Under the pieces are notes generated by a model. It was not told the origin of the DNA. It was given only the letters and a program-made list of their open reading frames with translations, and searched no databases. Below, piece by piece: positions 32,042 through 43,149 of a DNA stretch of 64,000 nt. The position numbers and the translations under genes were made by a program. The DNA comes from Boswellia sacra (taxonomy: Eukaryota; Streptophyta; Magnoliopsida; Sapindales; Burseraceae), in NCBI GenBank assembly GCA_013180625.2, contig SNVD02000426.1:839001-903000 (forward strand), given 5' to 3'. Numbering within the stretch: the stretch's first letter is position 1; each line of letters begins with the position of its first letter.

Positions 32042-32633
32042 ATGTGGTCATAAGAGTATTGCAAAGAATAAAAAAAAAACCAACAGGTGGGTTCATTCTC
32101 ATATGAAACTTTGCGAAATCCACGTGTAAGTAGTCATAAGAGAATTGGAAAGAAACAAAAAGCGATCCAAATCATAGTTATAGTCATAAGAGAACCCAAA
32201 AAAAAAACCAATAAAAAAATCTGTAAAAAAAACCAATCAAAACATAAAAAAATTAAAAACTAAAAAACAATAGTAAAAGCTAAACTGGTCCATCTCATTG
32301 GGATATCAAATAAATCATATAATTAAAATGACATAATTTTTAATACATTAAATATCATAAAAATGTATTGTATAAATACAGTACAAAATAATCACTATAA
32401 TAGCATGATAAATATAAAACATAATTTTACATTCATATTAACTATAATATTTTATAATGGTATTTGTGTGATGAGTCTCTATTTAATCTGAGAAAAATAT
32501 GTTAAAACATAACATTAAGTTAGTTATTTTATTTCAAAATGAAATGTAAAATACAATTTTCGGGATGAAATACTTAATGGCTCGAAACTCATGAAGTCTA
32601 GAAAACTACGCTGATGGTGGAATAAGACAATCC
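32042..32633. repeat. 2.5 kb tandem duplication, copy 2, right part
   Basis: Resumes after the chromovirus and aligns with 21600-22065 of copy 1: GTCATAAGAGAA, AAACTGGTCC, CATTGGGAT and GATGAAATACTTAATGG. This confirms that the chromovirus split a pre-existing unit. Confidence 0.75.
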
Positions 32634-32899
32634 AGAAAATTTGCTTTCCTTGATTGTGGGAGTTAATAGTTGCTATTGTCTTTTTTTGTAGTGTTGCTTT
32701 TGTGATAGAAGGGTGAGGTGATTCCTGATGCTACTCGCCCGTTTCATGGGATGTATTTTGGGGTGCTTATGGGTTTCTGCTTAGTTTTTTAGGATGTGGG
32801 AGTTTGTCATTGTTAAATATTCCATCTCTAAATTGTATCTTACATTTCATTTATTCCAACTTACTTGTCACCATTTTTTCGTTGGTAGCGTGGATAGCG

Positions 32900-33089
32900 T
32901 GGACAAAGATAGATGTAAATAGATGTGATTATGAGATGTGGATCACTTCACACTATATTGTGATGTTATAAGATGTGAGATGTGGATAATGACTTCATAC
33001 TATATTGATATTGATTGTAAGATATGGATGACTTCAAACTATATATAGTCATGTGATGTGGTTGAATTCATACTATATTGATATTGGTT
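32900..33089. repeat. Degenerate tandem repeats with CTATATTGAT motif
   Basis: Units of roughly 55-65 bases share GATGTGGAT, ACTTCA and ACTATATTGATATTG. They end at the left border of the outer CACTA-like element. Confidence 0.55.
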
Positions 33090-34112
33090 CAGTACAAGAA
33101 TTTTTCACATATTTGTCACTTTGCAATTTTTTTATTTGGCGGTTTTTTAAAAAAGTGAAAAATAAAACACTAGTCTGAAAGTCAAACGTACCTATTCATT
33201 TTATTTATTACTTTTTGTCTTTATTCAATTACATATTTATCACATTTTTAAAAGTATGATAAGTATGTAAATATGTAATATTTCCCGTTTCTCTCTCACA
33301 TTTCCCTCCATCTTTTCATCTTCTATTTTAAATATGTTAATATAATATTTTAAATTGCAATAAAATAAAGAAGTTAAAAATATCAAAATAATAATTAAAG
33401 AATATAATTATATGTTTCAATATAAAATTGAAAAAATAATTTTTAAAAATCATTAAGTAAAAGATAATATTATTATCTATATGAAAATAATAAATTATTT
33501 AATATTAAATTATAGAAAAGTAAAATTTTAAACGTGGAATTGTATGAAGGAAATAAAATTACTTTGTAATTTCAAAATGATGAAAATAACATTATTTATT
33601 TTTTTGATAAAAATCAAGGAATTAAAAATCTCAAATAATATTTTATTTTGAAATAATATAACATTTGTGCTTAAGTAAAAAATATTATAATTTATTTTAA
33701 ACATTAAATTAAAACAATTGGTGCTCCAAAAAACACATAACACCTTAACATACGTACGTAGGTACATACGTACATACATAAATATATATATTAAAAAAAT
33801 ATCTTACATGTCACATTTTTATTGGTTTATAAAATTTCAAACATATATATGTTTTACAGCTCAAGAAACCCATTTGCCCTAAGCTTAAAATCTTTCAACC
33901 CTAAAATAATTTTCTCTTCTCTTAAGTCTTAACCCTTTCACTGTCGCCACTTTGATCCTCCACGCCTCCACCTCATGGTCTTACTTAACCCTTTCACGGT
34001 GCACCACCAGTCAACACCTCCACCACCGTTATAGTTAGTTCCCTCTTTTTTCTTTTATTTGTTTCTCCCTTCTTTTTGTTTATTGTTAGTTCTTTTAATT
34101 TGGTTGGAATTA

Positions 34113-34328
34113 ATGGCTCGAGAGGAAGTGGACAATTGTGCCTATAACAAGAGCATCACTGCCATGAAGTTTGACTGGATTGAGGATGGCCTTGCCTAGT
34201 GCAATAATCCATTGTGTAATAATGGTGAGTTGGGCTTCGACTTCTATTTGAACTCCAAGATCGTGCTTTTAACCAGCCTTGAAGTCTTGATCCACCGTTG
34301 CATCGTTTGTGGGGAAGTAGGATCTTAA
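34113..34328 (+). pseudogene. Unidentified coding-like fragment
   Basis: From the ATG at 34113 the frame reads MAREEVDNCAYNKSITAMK, one TAG at 34197, then CNNPLCNNGELGFDFYLNSK and RCIVCGE. The higher GC content and the open frame on both sides of a single stop look like a decayed gene piece. I do not recognise the protein. It lies in the left arm of the outer CACTA-like element, so it may be captured. Confidence 0.35.
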
Positions 34329-34599
34329 AATCTTTTGGACAAATGTTCAGGATCCTCTATTGTTTCTTCTCAACCACTAGTGATGCTTGCTTACGTGGTA
34401 GGCCCATTTTATCTACTCCTTTTCATCTTGTATTTTGACTTTTCATGATCAAAATGTGAAAATGACTTGTGTGGTTAATTAAATAATAAATTATTATGTT
34501 GTTAGAGCTATCAATGCTTTGTTAATGTTTATCTACTTTCTAGGAGAGATCAAATTAATTCATGTAGCATGATATCACTACAAGAAAATAGGCCTTTTA

Positions 34600-34940
34600 C
34601 GGCGGGCTGAAATCGCGGTAAAAAGCCTTCTACGGCGGGTATACGACGATTTAAGTCTGTCATATAAAATAGCACTGTAAAAACTCATTTTACTTTTTAC
34701 CGCGGTTTAGGCCAGCTGTAAAAGTCATTTTACCGCGGGCGCTCGGCCCGCCGTAAAAACTTGTGGTCTGGTGTATTATGCTTGGCCCACCGTAAAAATT
34801 CCACTACAGGCTACCCTACTCGCCGTAAATAATTATAAAAATCGTGGTCTGACTTTTACCGCAAGTGTGTGTCCGCCGTAAAAAGTGCTTGTTGTTGTCC
34901 CAGTTCATTAACCGCAGTCATTAGGCCCGCAGTAAAAAAA
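34600..34940. repeat. CACTA 2 left subterminal repeat array
   Basis: Alternating copies of TTTTACGGCGGG, TTTTTACCGCGG and CCGCCGTAAAAA, able to pair with each other. Same family as 4402-4760. Confidence 0.75.
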
Positions 34941-35712
34941 AGCTCAACTCCCAGAACCCTTTTTGCAATTTTTCTGAAATCCGGGCCTGTAACCATTTTT
35001 TCAATCTATTTTTTTCTAATTAATTCAAATAATTCATCATATGAAAACATGAACCAATAAAATGATATTCCAATAAAAAATAAGAGTACAACATAAGAGT
35101 ATATTATCACAAACACATAAATTAATAAGTTATACATTCACATACAACATAATAGTACCAAGTTTATTTGCAATCATATTCAAGTCGAGAAGTCTAGAAG
35201 TATAAAATATGTCTAGAAGTCTTATTCCCATTCAAGTTTTCATGCAAAAAAAACTTGCACAAATAAAATGTAATAATTAGATGTCTTACTATTACTAAGT
35301 TTATTAGAGAAGTTCAAATAAATGTTATATGCCAAAATTTATTTATTACTGAGTAATGATAAATAACTTCGCATATACCTAATTCTCCTCATTCTCCTCC
35401 TCATTTGTTGTTACGGCGTCCATATTAACGCGATTTTGGTGTGCACTTGAAGCATCCAGAACTAAAACCTAAGACATTTTAAAAAGTTTAGAAAAACTTG
35501 TAGTCCTAAATAGTTCCAAACAACACAAAATGCATCCATCTTTAGACTCTGACCAATCCTATTTAAAATAACCATCATCAAGGTACACCAGGAATATAAG
35601 CAATACAGTCCAAGAGCAGTGTAAAACTTTAAAAGTACATCTCCACCACCACCAACTAATATAATAATAATTCCAATAATCTTAAATAACTTTTAATGCT
35701 TAGATTTGGAAT

Positions 35713-35795
35713 CTTCAAGAAAGTTGAGAGGATCATAAAGCATACCAGATGCCTGATGGAGTGTATCCAATGCCAATGAGTCCCAAAGATCCTAA
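35713..35795 (-). pseudogene. Exon-like fragment, product not recognised
   Basis: The minus strand reads DLWDSLALDTLHQASG and MLYDPLNFLED with no stop. The upstream side has a possible acceptor. It could be another captured exon of CACTA element 2, but I cannot name the gene. Confidence 0.3.
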
Positions 35796-36046
35796 AATAA
35801 AATAAAATGGCAACAAGCCAGCAGATAGACTAACTTCATTATATGACCACAAAAAATAAAAAAAATATTGCAATCTTACATAATAGATATGATATTATTA
35901 ATTTTCACTTAGTGACATAACAGATGATGTTAACAAGCAACAAAGAGAAAAGAAATATAAAAATTTTGGAGTGTGCACATCATAAAAAATAAAATAAAAT
36001 AAATCCCTGAAACTGCATATTGTAACAAATAAGAAGCACTAAAATT

Positions 36047-36166
36047 TACAAATAATTCATAATCTCCTCTATGTTGCGGTAATCAGGTTTGGCCCAAAAA
36101 GATCCATAAGTTGGATAGTAAAGTGGATACGTATCCCCTGTACAGGTCAAAGGATCTGTTCCCTGT
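36047..36166 (-). pseudogene. Exon-like fragment ending in a stop, not recognised
   Basis: After a TTTGACAG acceptor the minus strand reads GTDPLTCTGDTYPLYYPTYG then SFWAKPDYRNIEEIMNYL and a TAA. It looks like a terminal exon. It lies downstream of the villin exons in the same orientation but does not look like villin. Confidence 0.35.
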
Positions 36167-36424
36167 CAAACTTTAGGCTGAAATGTCTTGTTTTATGAAT
36201 TTTAAAATTCTTCAATGTTAGTTTGAAATGTCATAGGTTCAGCCACATTATGGTATTTGGATTCAGTCTTAGTCTAACCTGTTGGAAATTAGGTTTAGCA
36301 GGGTTGGAAGTCATATATCCATTGGCATATTACTTATAAAACTTTCTTTGGAAGGTTCAGCTTTCACTATATGGGGCTCCGGGAAGCAGATGCTTACTTT
36401 GCCTCTTTTACACATCACCCCTGT

Positions 36425-36456
<32 letters not shown>

Positions 36457-36994
36457 CCCATCTCCCTCTTGATACCAGATCTCTCACTCCATGATAAATA
36501 TACCAGTGCCAGGGAAAAATTAAGAACCACACAATCATCTCCGTACACAGATTCCAAGCCAATCAAACAAAACCCAATCATAATCTACTTTAAAACATTA
36601 TAAGCCAGACAAGAACTATGACCAGATCATCATAAACAAAATTTTGAATAGAACCCAAGGACCACATGCAAGTGCTCATAGGTACATTGCATGTCAGTCA
36701 ACAGATATTAAATCTTTCCAATTTCTTCGGTGAAATTCTAAGGTCAGTAATAGGAATCCCTTCAAACAATCTATGTTAGATAGGAAAGAAAATAATAAAT
36801 AAATGTTACATTCTAGAGAATTTGGGATATGTGTTTCTCTCTCACCCTCTCTTCGAAAATATCTTTTGTTTGACTATCTTCCAGCAAAGATGTTTCACAT
36901 ATTTGCAACAGCAGGCACGTATAACCATCTTCTATGTTATGCCATAACCAAGAAGAGTAGAGAAGTATTATTGAGCATGAAATGACCCACTTAC

Positions 36995-37120
36995 TTTTGC
37001 CTTTGAGGGATCCCATGTGAAGAAGCGAGCGAAATGAGGTGGCTCATGCCCCTCTGTGACAACATATATAGGAGTCTCTAGAGATAGTCCTTCCACCAGT
37101 ATGTCTTTCTCTATAAATTT
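36995..37120 (-). pseudogene. Villin exon fragment (last gelsolin-type domain)
   Basis: Acceptor GGGCAG, donor GTAAGT. Reads KFIEKDILVEGLSLETPIY, VVTEGHEPPHF and ARFFTWDPSKAK. The LVEGLSLETPIYVVTEG.EPPFFTRFF.WD pattern is the end of the sixth gelsolin-like domain of plant villins, which bundle and sever actin filaments in the cytoplasm. The usual T of FFTRFF is A here (ARFF, preceded by H). The exon is open. Confidence 0.85.
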
Positions 37121-37638
37121 CTGCCCGTTACAAAAGTATAAGCAAAAGAAAGCATAGGCAAATGTGACATCAAATATGCACATTGATAAGCCATTCATGA
37201 ATTCTGCATCTCAAAATTGATGTTTTCAATTATGTATTGTTTCCTATATATTTGGATACAAAAGCATCATCAAACAGAGGTGTTTAGGCACAATAATAGG
37301 CCATTCATGAATTTTGCATCTCAAGATATTGGCTTTTTCAATTATGTATTAGTTCTTGTATATTTGGATACAAAAGCATCACCAAATCAATTAGCTATGA
37401 AACTATATACATCATAAATGTCTTATCAATGTCTTATAGACCTTCAAAACTTGCGGACCATATAAATCAACCAAGTACCGCAGCAAGCATACCCATGATA
37501 TAATTCCACTAAAGGGATGAGATATACATACAAACACATTGAAGCAAAGTCAAAGCTCCAATAAGCCATCAAATAAATCAATCAAAAGAATTTCACCTTG
37601 AAGATGATGAACTTAATTGAGTTGAAAGATATAATTAC

Positions 37639-37779
37639 CATGCCAATACCAAGAGCCTGTTGTTTTGATATAACATTGGAATGGCACCCAATCCAAACAT
37701 ATATTTCTTTCTGGCAATCTAGCACTACGACATCTTCAGTTGTTAAATCATCCTGTATGAAGTTGTATATCTCTTTCAT
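37639..37779 (-). pseudogene. Villin exon fragment (IYNFxQDDLTTED)
   Basis: Acceptor CAG, donor GTAATT. Reads KEIYNFIQDDLTTEDVVV, LDCQKEIYVWIGCHSN and ISKQQALGIGM. This is the sixth gelsolin-like domain of plant villin; the DDLTTEDV.VLDC..EIYVW.GC motif is close to invariant. No stop in the exon. Confidence 0.88.
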
Positions 37780-38444
37780 CTGAAAGTTTGGCCATGCTAA
37801 AGATCAGTCCACTTTATTTTTTAAACAAGGAGGCCTTCAGAATCTGGATTGCTTAGTCAAAAAAAGTTGCAAAAATTCAAGTCTAGAAACATATCATACA
37901 AGAAACTGAATGAATTGATAAACAGAGAAAAAAAAAAGTTCTAATTGAATATTTTTCTTCTTTCCTTGGATTTGATAATTAAAATAAGTAGTAAATTCAA
38001 TAGAGTGAAAGCTTATAAAGAATGTTGATGGAAACAAGTAGGCATTTCCTTAGTTTTCACTTTCATACATAACTTTAAATTCCTTGTCTATCTACCAAAA
38101 TTTTAGATCACGAGTCTGTGGTGTACTCTTCGATAGGGATGAATTGACAATTTGATTGATTATGGCCAGATTCATAAAAATATAATTTCCAAATCAATGT
38201 ATACAAAAATTGTAATAAACACTAGAGGTGAAACAACTTTCAAACTGCACATGTGTATAAAACTTGTACATGAAATGTACCTTGAGATCGCCTGAAAAAG
38301 GAGAACGATCCAAGATGCAAAATAACCATAATCTAGAATTAGACATGATTTGCAGCCACATTTATAGCTGGGATATTTTTTATCAAGGCAGAACCACATA
38401 ACCTCAGAGACAAGCAATCAAGAAGGAAAGGATGTTTTGCTTAC

Positions 38445-38592
38445 CTTCAGTAAAGGTACATGTAAACCAATGTGGGTCTTCTGTACATCCTCTTATCTTC
38501 TTTTCTCTTGGGTACTCTCCCTTTCCACCAAGTGCATTCCAGAAACTATCCGATTCACTTCCTTCCCTCACTGATATGGTTTGCCATGTTGG
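38445..38592 (-). pseudogene. Villin exon fragment (SVREGSES.FWNALGGK)
   Basis: Acceptor TTGCAG, donor GTAAGC. Reads PTWQTISVREGSESDSFW, NALGGKGEYPREKKIRG and EDPHWFTCTFTE. This links the fifth and sixth gelsolin-like domains of plant villin. Open frame. Confidence 0.87.
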
Positions 38593-39681
38593 CTGCAAAA
38601 AGCACCAAGAGACACAAATATTGATTAGCATTTTCATTTAGTCCCCTTTCGAAGTTTTAGTATGGATCCATTGATTAAGTGGTTCGATACACTGAATAAA
38701 GTTTGACTTTATTAGGATTGTACTATCATGTTCAAATTTAGAGTGTACTGTTGCATACATTAATTAATTCAACAATTCTATCAAGTAGATCAAGGTCTCG
38801 AGTAGATGATAGATTCCCAATCCAAGTGAAGATAGATGCTCCAGTTTGTAGGATATAATAATAAGATGAATTCAACGAGCTTAAAGCCTATAACATAACA
38901 TTGTTTTCAAAAGTAATCAGCTGAATACTAGAGAGTTATATGTCATCTTGGTACTGAATGAACAGGAAAAAAAAAGAAGGCATCTCCTTGGAGACAGTAA
39001 GTCATCAAGTTTTAACAAAAAAAAAATGGGATGTCCCATTCACCCAACTTTTTATAAAAGAGCACTTAGCATCACTAAGTGCTTATTACTCAACTAACTC
39101 AAAATCCTCTAAAAAAATGATGACAAGACCAATGTCAAGAGCTCATGAAACTTATACTTCAGCTATAGTACTTTATTGATCTGATTTTTTGCTCTTACGG
39201 TAGCATGGGCAACAAAATCATGTTAACAAACAAGGAAAAACGAACAGAAGCAAATCACGTTTCAATTATGCATCAGCTATACGGACCAAAAGCAGACATA
39301 GGATAAACAATTTATACGAGATTTGACATATCATAGACTCTACTGATACACTCTACATAACAATGTACAAGAAGCCAACTTAGTTTATGTTTCGGCCAAA
39401 TCCAAAGCTGATACTTTGGAAGATTTTAATCATAGGACTCAATTGTCCTGATAGCAAAACAAACTTCTCTTACCGTCCTTAGCTATTGTGAACTTTGAAA
39501 CTTTTGTCAAGACTAGCATTGGTTTGACAACAAATAAACATGAGACAACAAATTAATTAATCTCTTAATTATGCTAAAAGTGTCATAGCCCAAAAGAATG
39601 TCACAAGGCACACCACACGTGCATTGCATATGAGTGAGAGAAAGAGCTATCATTTCAGATGGTGCCCTGACTTAAACTTAC

Positions 39682-39819
39682 TAGATCCACTTGGATGGCT
39701 TGCATGCTATTTGGGCTCATGCCTTGTACTCGAAAAAGAGCTATCTGTTTTTCATTGTAGGTTTCATCTACAATACCTTGTGCTGCAATAGACTGCTTGT
39801 ACCATGTACTTAAACCTCC
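39682..39819 (-). pseudogene. Villin exon fragment (GIVDETYNE...LFRVQG)
   Basis: Acceptor TTGTAG, donor GTAAGT. Reads GGLSTWYKQSIAAQGIVDE, TYNEKQIALFRVQGMSPN and SMQAIQVDL. This is the fifth gelsolin-like domain region of plant villin. It directly follows, in the coding direction, the exon at 39960-40027, as in a genuine villin gene. Confidence 0.87.
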
Positions 39820-39959
39820 CTACAAGAAAAGGCAAAAGATTAAAGCATGAATTATGTTTCTTAGTATTTTTACTTGCAAAAAAGGAAAAAGAAAAAAAAA
39901 ATCTCATGATTGACTGAATTTTAAAAAAAAAATACAAAAACAACTTGTAGTGTACAAAC

Positions 39960-40027
39960 CTTAAAAACAATTAATGTTCGAAAGATGAAGAAAAATTGAA
40001 CTGGCTCCATATCTGAATTACTTGAGC
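39960..40027 (-). pseudogene. Villin exon fragment (EPVQFF.IF...VFKGG)
   Basis: Acceptor TTTCAG, donor GTTTGT. One frame reads SDMEPVQFFFIFRTLIVFK, matching the EP.QFF.IFQ..IV.KGG segment that precedes GGLS in villins. The exon's first codons are diverged. It is the most upstream villin piece and follows the CDC48 exon. Confidence 0.75.
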
Positions 40028-40245
40028 CTGAAATCAAAGGTACATGAGTTACATTTGTCATGCGAATTGCAGTCATTAAATTCATCCATTTGAGCAATGC
40101 AGCAAGTGCAAGTCTATAATATAAGTGCCATCATCGACTTGATTATTTTGAAGGGTCTCAATAAACTATGTAAATGATAATAACTATGACCAGATCATCA
40201 TAAACAAAATTTCGAATAGAACCCAACGAACAGAAAAAATCAAAC

Positions 40246-40368
40246 CTTTATGAGGATCATGTCACGACGGGAGAGCTGGAGCTTCTCCATGGCATCGGGA
40301 TGGAGCGAAATGATAGAGCTGTTGTCGTTTACAGCTTCATCAACAATGAGAGGATTGGAAGCCTCACA
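40246..40368 (-). pseudogene. CDC48: CDC48 first-exon fragment
   Basis: Reads [39 protein letters not shown] and IK, then a GTTTGA donor. The pattern NRL.VDEA.NDDNSVVSLHP..MEKLQLFRGDTILIK is the start of the N domain of CDC48, the AAA ATPase that unfolds ubiquitylated proteins in nucleus and cytoplasm. Here the conserved RGD turn is RRD. No start codon was found for it. It is upstream of, and on the same strand as, the villin exons, so a chimeric transcript is possible. Confidence 0.85.
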
Positions 40369-40539
40369 CTAAAATCCCTCTTAGTCCCCTTCCTGTTAAT
40401 TAAATTCTTATTTAGGTAATTCCCACGAACAAAGAAAATCTGTCTTCTCAACGATTTTCAAAGATCAATATTATAATTTGAGAAATAAAAGTAAAAAGAG
40501 AGAGGAAGCAAAGTATACGATGGGCTCTTGAGGGAATTT

Positions 40540-40775
40540 GAGAGGAATAAATTAGGGATTTGAGAGGGAAGCAAGTAGGAGAATGGCGTAAAGAGAGGAT
40601 ACCAAATATAATAATTAGATTATATAAAAGCATTTTACTGTGGGCCTCCAAAACCGCAGTAAAGTTCATACCTTTGACTGCGGGTGTGATAGCTCGCCAC
40701 AAAATTTGAATTTTTACCGCATTTTTGAATGCCCGCGGTAAATAGATGCAGTAAAAGCCTCATTCTATAGTAGTG
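40540..40775. repeat. CACTA 2 right subterminal region and terminus
   Basis: Contains AATTAGGGATTTGAGAGG, CCAAAACCGCAGTAAAG, GCTCGCCACAAAATTTGA and CCCGCGGTAAA, then the terminus CTATAGTAGTG. It is homologous to 17820-18031 of CACTA element 1. Confidence 0.82.
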
Positions 40776-41910
40776 TATCTTTCTTTTTTTCTCTTTTATT
40801 GATATAATTGGATTATTTCTTTGTAGGATTATTTTAATACTTTTACTAACTTTTCAGTTTGTTTGATAAAGCAAGTGCTCTGTTGGTGCTATATTCGATT
40901 CCATGGTTTACATGTCCTTTAAATATTTGGGTTTGCTTGCATTACGAATTGCAAATTTGGCTAGGGAAACAAATTTGAAAATCATGAAGGCATTAGAAAG
41001 GACATGGGATTATTTTACTCCTGTAAAAGCATCTGAATTTAAAGGTTGAACTTATTATTACGGTTATTATTTTAATTGATTCCAGTTATCAATTTTGAAT
41101 GCCAAGAGACCAAATAAAAGCATATGATGGGTATAGTGGCTGGTGGGAGCTATAAGCCTAGTGTGTTCATATGTAGTGCTTATTAATTTTGTTTTGGTTA
41201 TGTATCTACATTATTCTTTTATATGGGAATTATTTAAATGATATTTTAATCATAATTTTGTTTGCTTACATAAAATTATTGTCTCTTTTTTTAATTTACT
41301 TTGTAAATGTGACCTTTTGCAATTCCTTCTTGAGATATCTTAAGGTTTGTAAAGTCTAATATAAACCATCTCTTTCTAGGATTTTATGAACTACAATAAT
41401 AAAGTAATGACAGAGAGAGTAAGATCAATAACACTTGATTCCGTATTAATAAAAAAAATCTTTTTTTTCTTTGTAGTAATTTATTTAGAGTCCTAAGCTG
41501 AAATAAGTCTAATGCAAACACACTCTAATATATTACTCAAGCTCTTGTCTTTGACTCTTTACAACTATCACAATAAAAAGTAATTCATTAATAATTAATA
41601 TGGAACTTTAGATTGTAAATTTGAAATAAATGGTAATATTTTTGCACAACTCATGCTGTAATAATTTTTGTTATATTTCTTATTTTTTTCATTTTCACTT
41701 TTCATTTGTGATTATAGCATTTCATATACTAACTAAATTAATTAGTTGACATGGTTCCTTTTTTTTCATTTTTATTAGTTAAAATGTTGTTTATAGAAAT
41801 TGGATTAATTATTGAAAAACTGTATTTTAGAAACTAGATTTCTTGTATGCATGAGAAATATTTTTCCATCGATATATTGTATTGATTTTTTTTTTTGTTT
41901 TGTTCTACAG

Positions 41911-42045
41911 GAAATCCTGCCATTAAACCACAATCTTGGGATATACGGCTTAAACTAGCCATTAGAGCAGCTCGAGGTCTAGTTCTTCCACATAATTTAG
42001 GGGAGCAAGTCATTTACAGATTTTAAGACACCCAGTATACTACGA
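41911..42045 (+). pseudogene. Receptor-like cytoplasmic kinase exon fragment
   Basis: Acceptor TTCTACAG. Reads NPAIKPQSWDIRLKLAIRAA, RGLVLPHNLGEQVIYR, then TTTTAA. One missing base turns the expected YRDFK into a stop; the next frame continues DFKTPSIL. The LSWD.RLKIAIGAARGLAFLH....VIYRDFK block is the catalytic-loop region of RLCK VII (PBS1/APK-type) protein kinases. The invariant catalytic Asp is only reached after the frameshift, so the piece is dead. Confidence 0.75.
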
Positions 42046-42342
42046 TAGGGTTGGTTTTGTTTGATTCCAACATTTCTATCTATATCAATTTAGCGGTAGG
42101 CTCTATTCGTGTGCTAAATTTAGAATAAATATCAATGGAATAAAATATCAAATCTGGTGGCTACTCAAATTAGCATTGTAATTATGCAAATGTAAATGGC
42201 TTATCTTGTTTTCTTGATTCCAAATGGCATTGTAATGAATGGGTTGCTTTCAAGATATGTGCCTATTAGATACCTTATCTTGCATAAATCTTCCAATAGT
42301 ATTTCATTTTTTTCTTCTTTTGTTATTTTCTTTTATAGTCCT

Positions 42343-42522
42343 GCAAGGCATCCAATATCTGATTTTTGCTTGGCAAAAATAGGGCCTTTTAGTGGAGAGT
42401 TTCATGTCATAGCCAAAGGTTATGGGCAAATATGGATACATATGGAGCTCCATAATACACATCTGGTAATGTGGAAATCTTTAGTTAATTTGAGAATATT
42501 ACATAGGTCTTGCTTTGCAGCT
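42343..42522 (+). pseudogene. Kinase activation-segment fragment
   Basis: Reads ISDFCLAKIGPFSGEFHV, close to the kinase SDFGLAK.GP.....HV segment with the Gly of DFG changed to Cys; then AKGYGQIWIHMEL, and in another frame VMGKYGY, which recalls VMGTYGYAAPE. It follows the catalytic-loop exon in the right order and on the same strand. It is a decayed second exon of the same captured kinase. Confidence 0.65.
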
Positions 42523-42919
42523 TAAGAAGTTGTTTTATAGGAGGTCATGGTTATTAAAGGCTTGAGACAGTTTTAATATTTAAGTCATGTTTTGAAATGT
42601 TATTGTCTTGTGAGTATCTTAGCAATATAGTTTTCTCTTTTTTCTTATTCCTTTTTTTTTCCCATCAATTGTATCCTGGCTAAAAAGATGTGACATTAAG
42701 CATTTTGTAATATTGGTTACAGATTGTCGAACAACTGCCTATTTGGTTCTATTCTAAACGATGGCTCATTTTTACTTATCACATACATAAGGTTCTGTCT
42801 TGATAAATTATTCACTTCTTAAATTTTTTAAAAACCCTATTTTAAATTTTATATATATATATATATATATTACTTGGTAGTTAATACACAATCGAGTATT
42901 ATATTTTTTTTTTGTTTAA

Positions 42920-43149
42920 AAATATACTTGGCAGCTAAAAACTGTCAAGTATGATTTTTTTTAATTTTTTAGACTAATCATACTTGGCGGCCAAAAGCTG
43001 TCAAATATAGTAAGTTTTATATTTGGCGGTTTGACCAACCGTCAAATAGACTATATTTGGTCATTCCATTGGTGTCGGTCGAAAGGCCGCCAAAGATGTA
43101 TATATTTGACGGCTAAAAACCGTCGACTATGAGCATTTTTCTTGTAATG
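42920..43149. repeat. Right subterminal repeats of CACTA-like element 3
   Basis: Repeats TACTTGGCGGCCAAAAGC, ATATTTGGCGGTTTGACC, CCGCCAAAG and GACGGCTAAAAACCGTCG in both orientations, ending TTTTTCTTGTAATG. Motif wording differs from the CCGCGG type of elements 1 and 2, so this is a separate subfamily. Confidence 0.6.

Larger units (their letters stand above)
34576..40775. mobile_element. CACTA element 2 carrying CDC48 and villin exons
   Basis: Left end CACTACAAGAAAATAGG; right end, reverse-complemented, CACTACTATAGAATGAGG. A perfect 3-bp duplication TAT flanks it (34573-34575 and 40776-40778). The subterminal arrays at 34600-34940 and 40630-40770 consist of TTTACCGCGG and CCCGCCGTAAAA motifs as in CACTA element 1. 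The length is 6200 bp. No transposase is present. Recognised cargo lies on the minus strand in the order CDC48 exon, then villin exons, reading away from the right terminus. Confidence 0.88.
33090..43149. mobile_element. Probable outer CACTA-like element 3
   Basis: Left end CAGTACAAGAATTTTT; right end, reverse-complemented, CATTACAAGAAAAATG. Both are close to the CACTACAAGAAAAA type. Flanks are GTT and GTA, an imperfect 3-bp duplication. The right subterminal zone (42920-43149) repeats TTGGCGG, CCGTCAAATA and CCGCCAAAG-type motifs in both orientations; the left zone has TTTGGCGGTTTT. CACTA element 2 lies wholly inside. Without it the unit is about 3.9 kb and holds kinase fragments. The imperfect ends keep confidence moderate. 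Confidence 0.5.
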
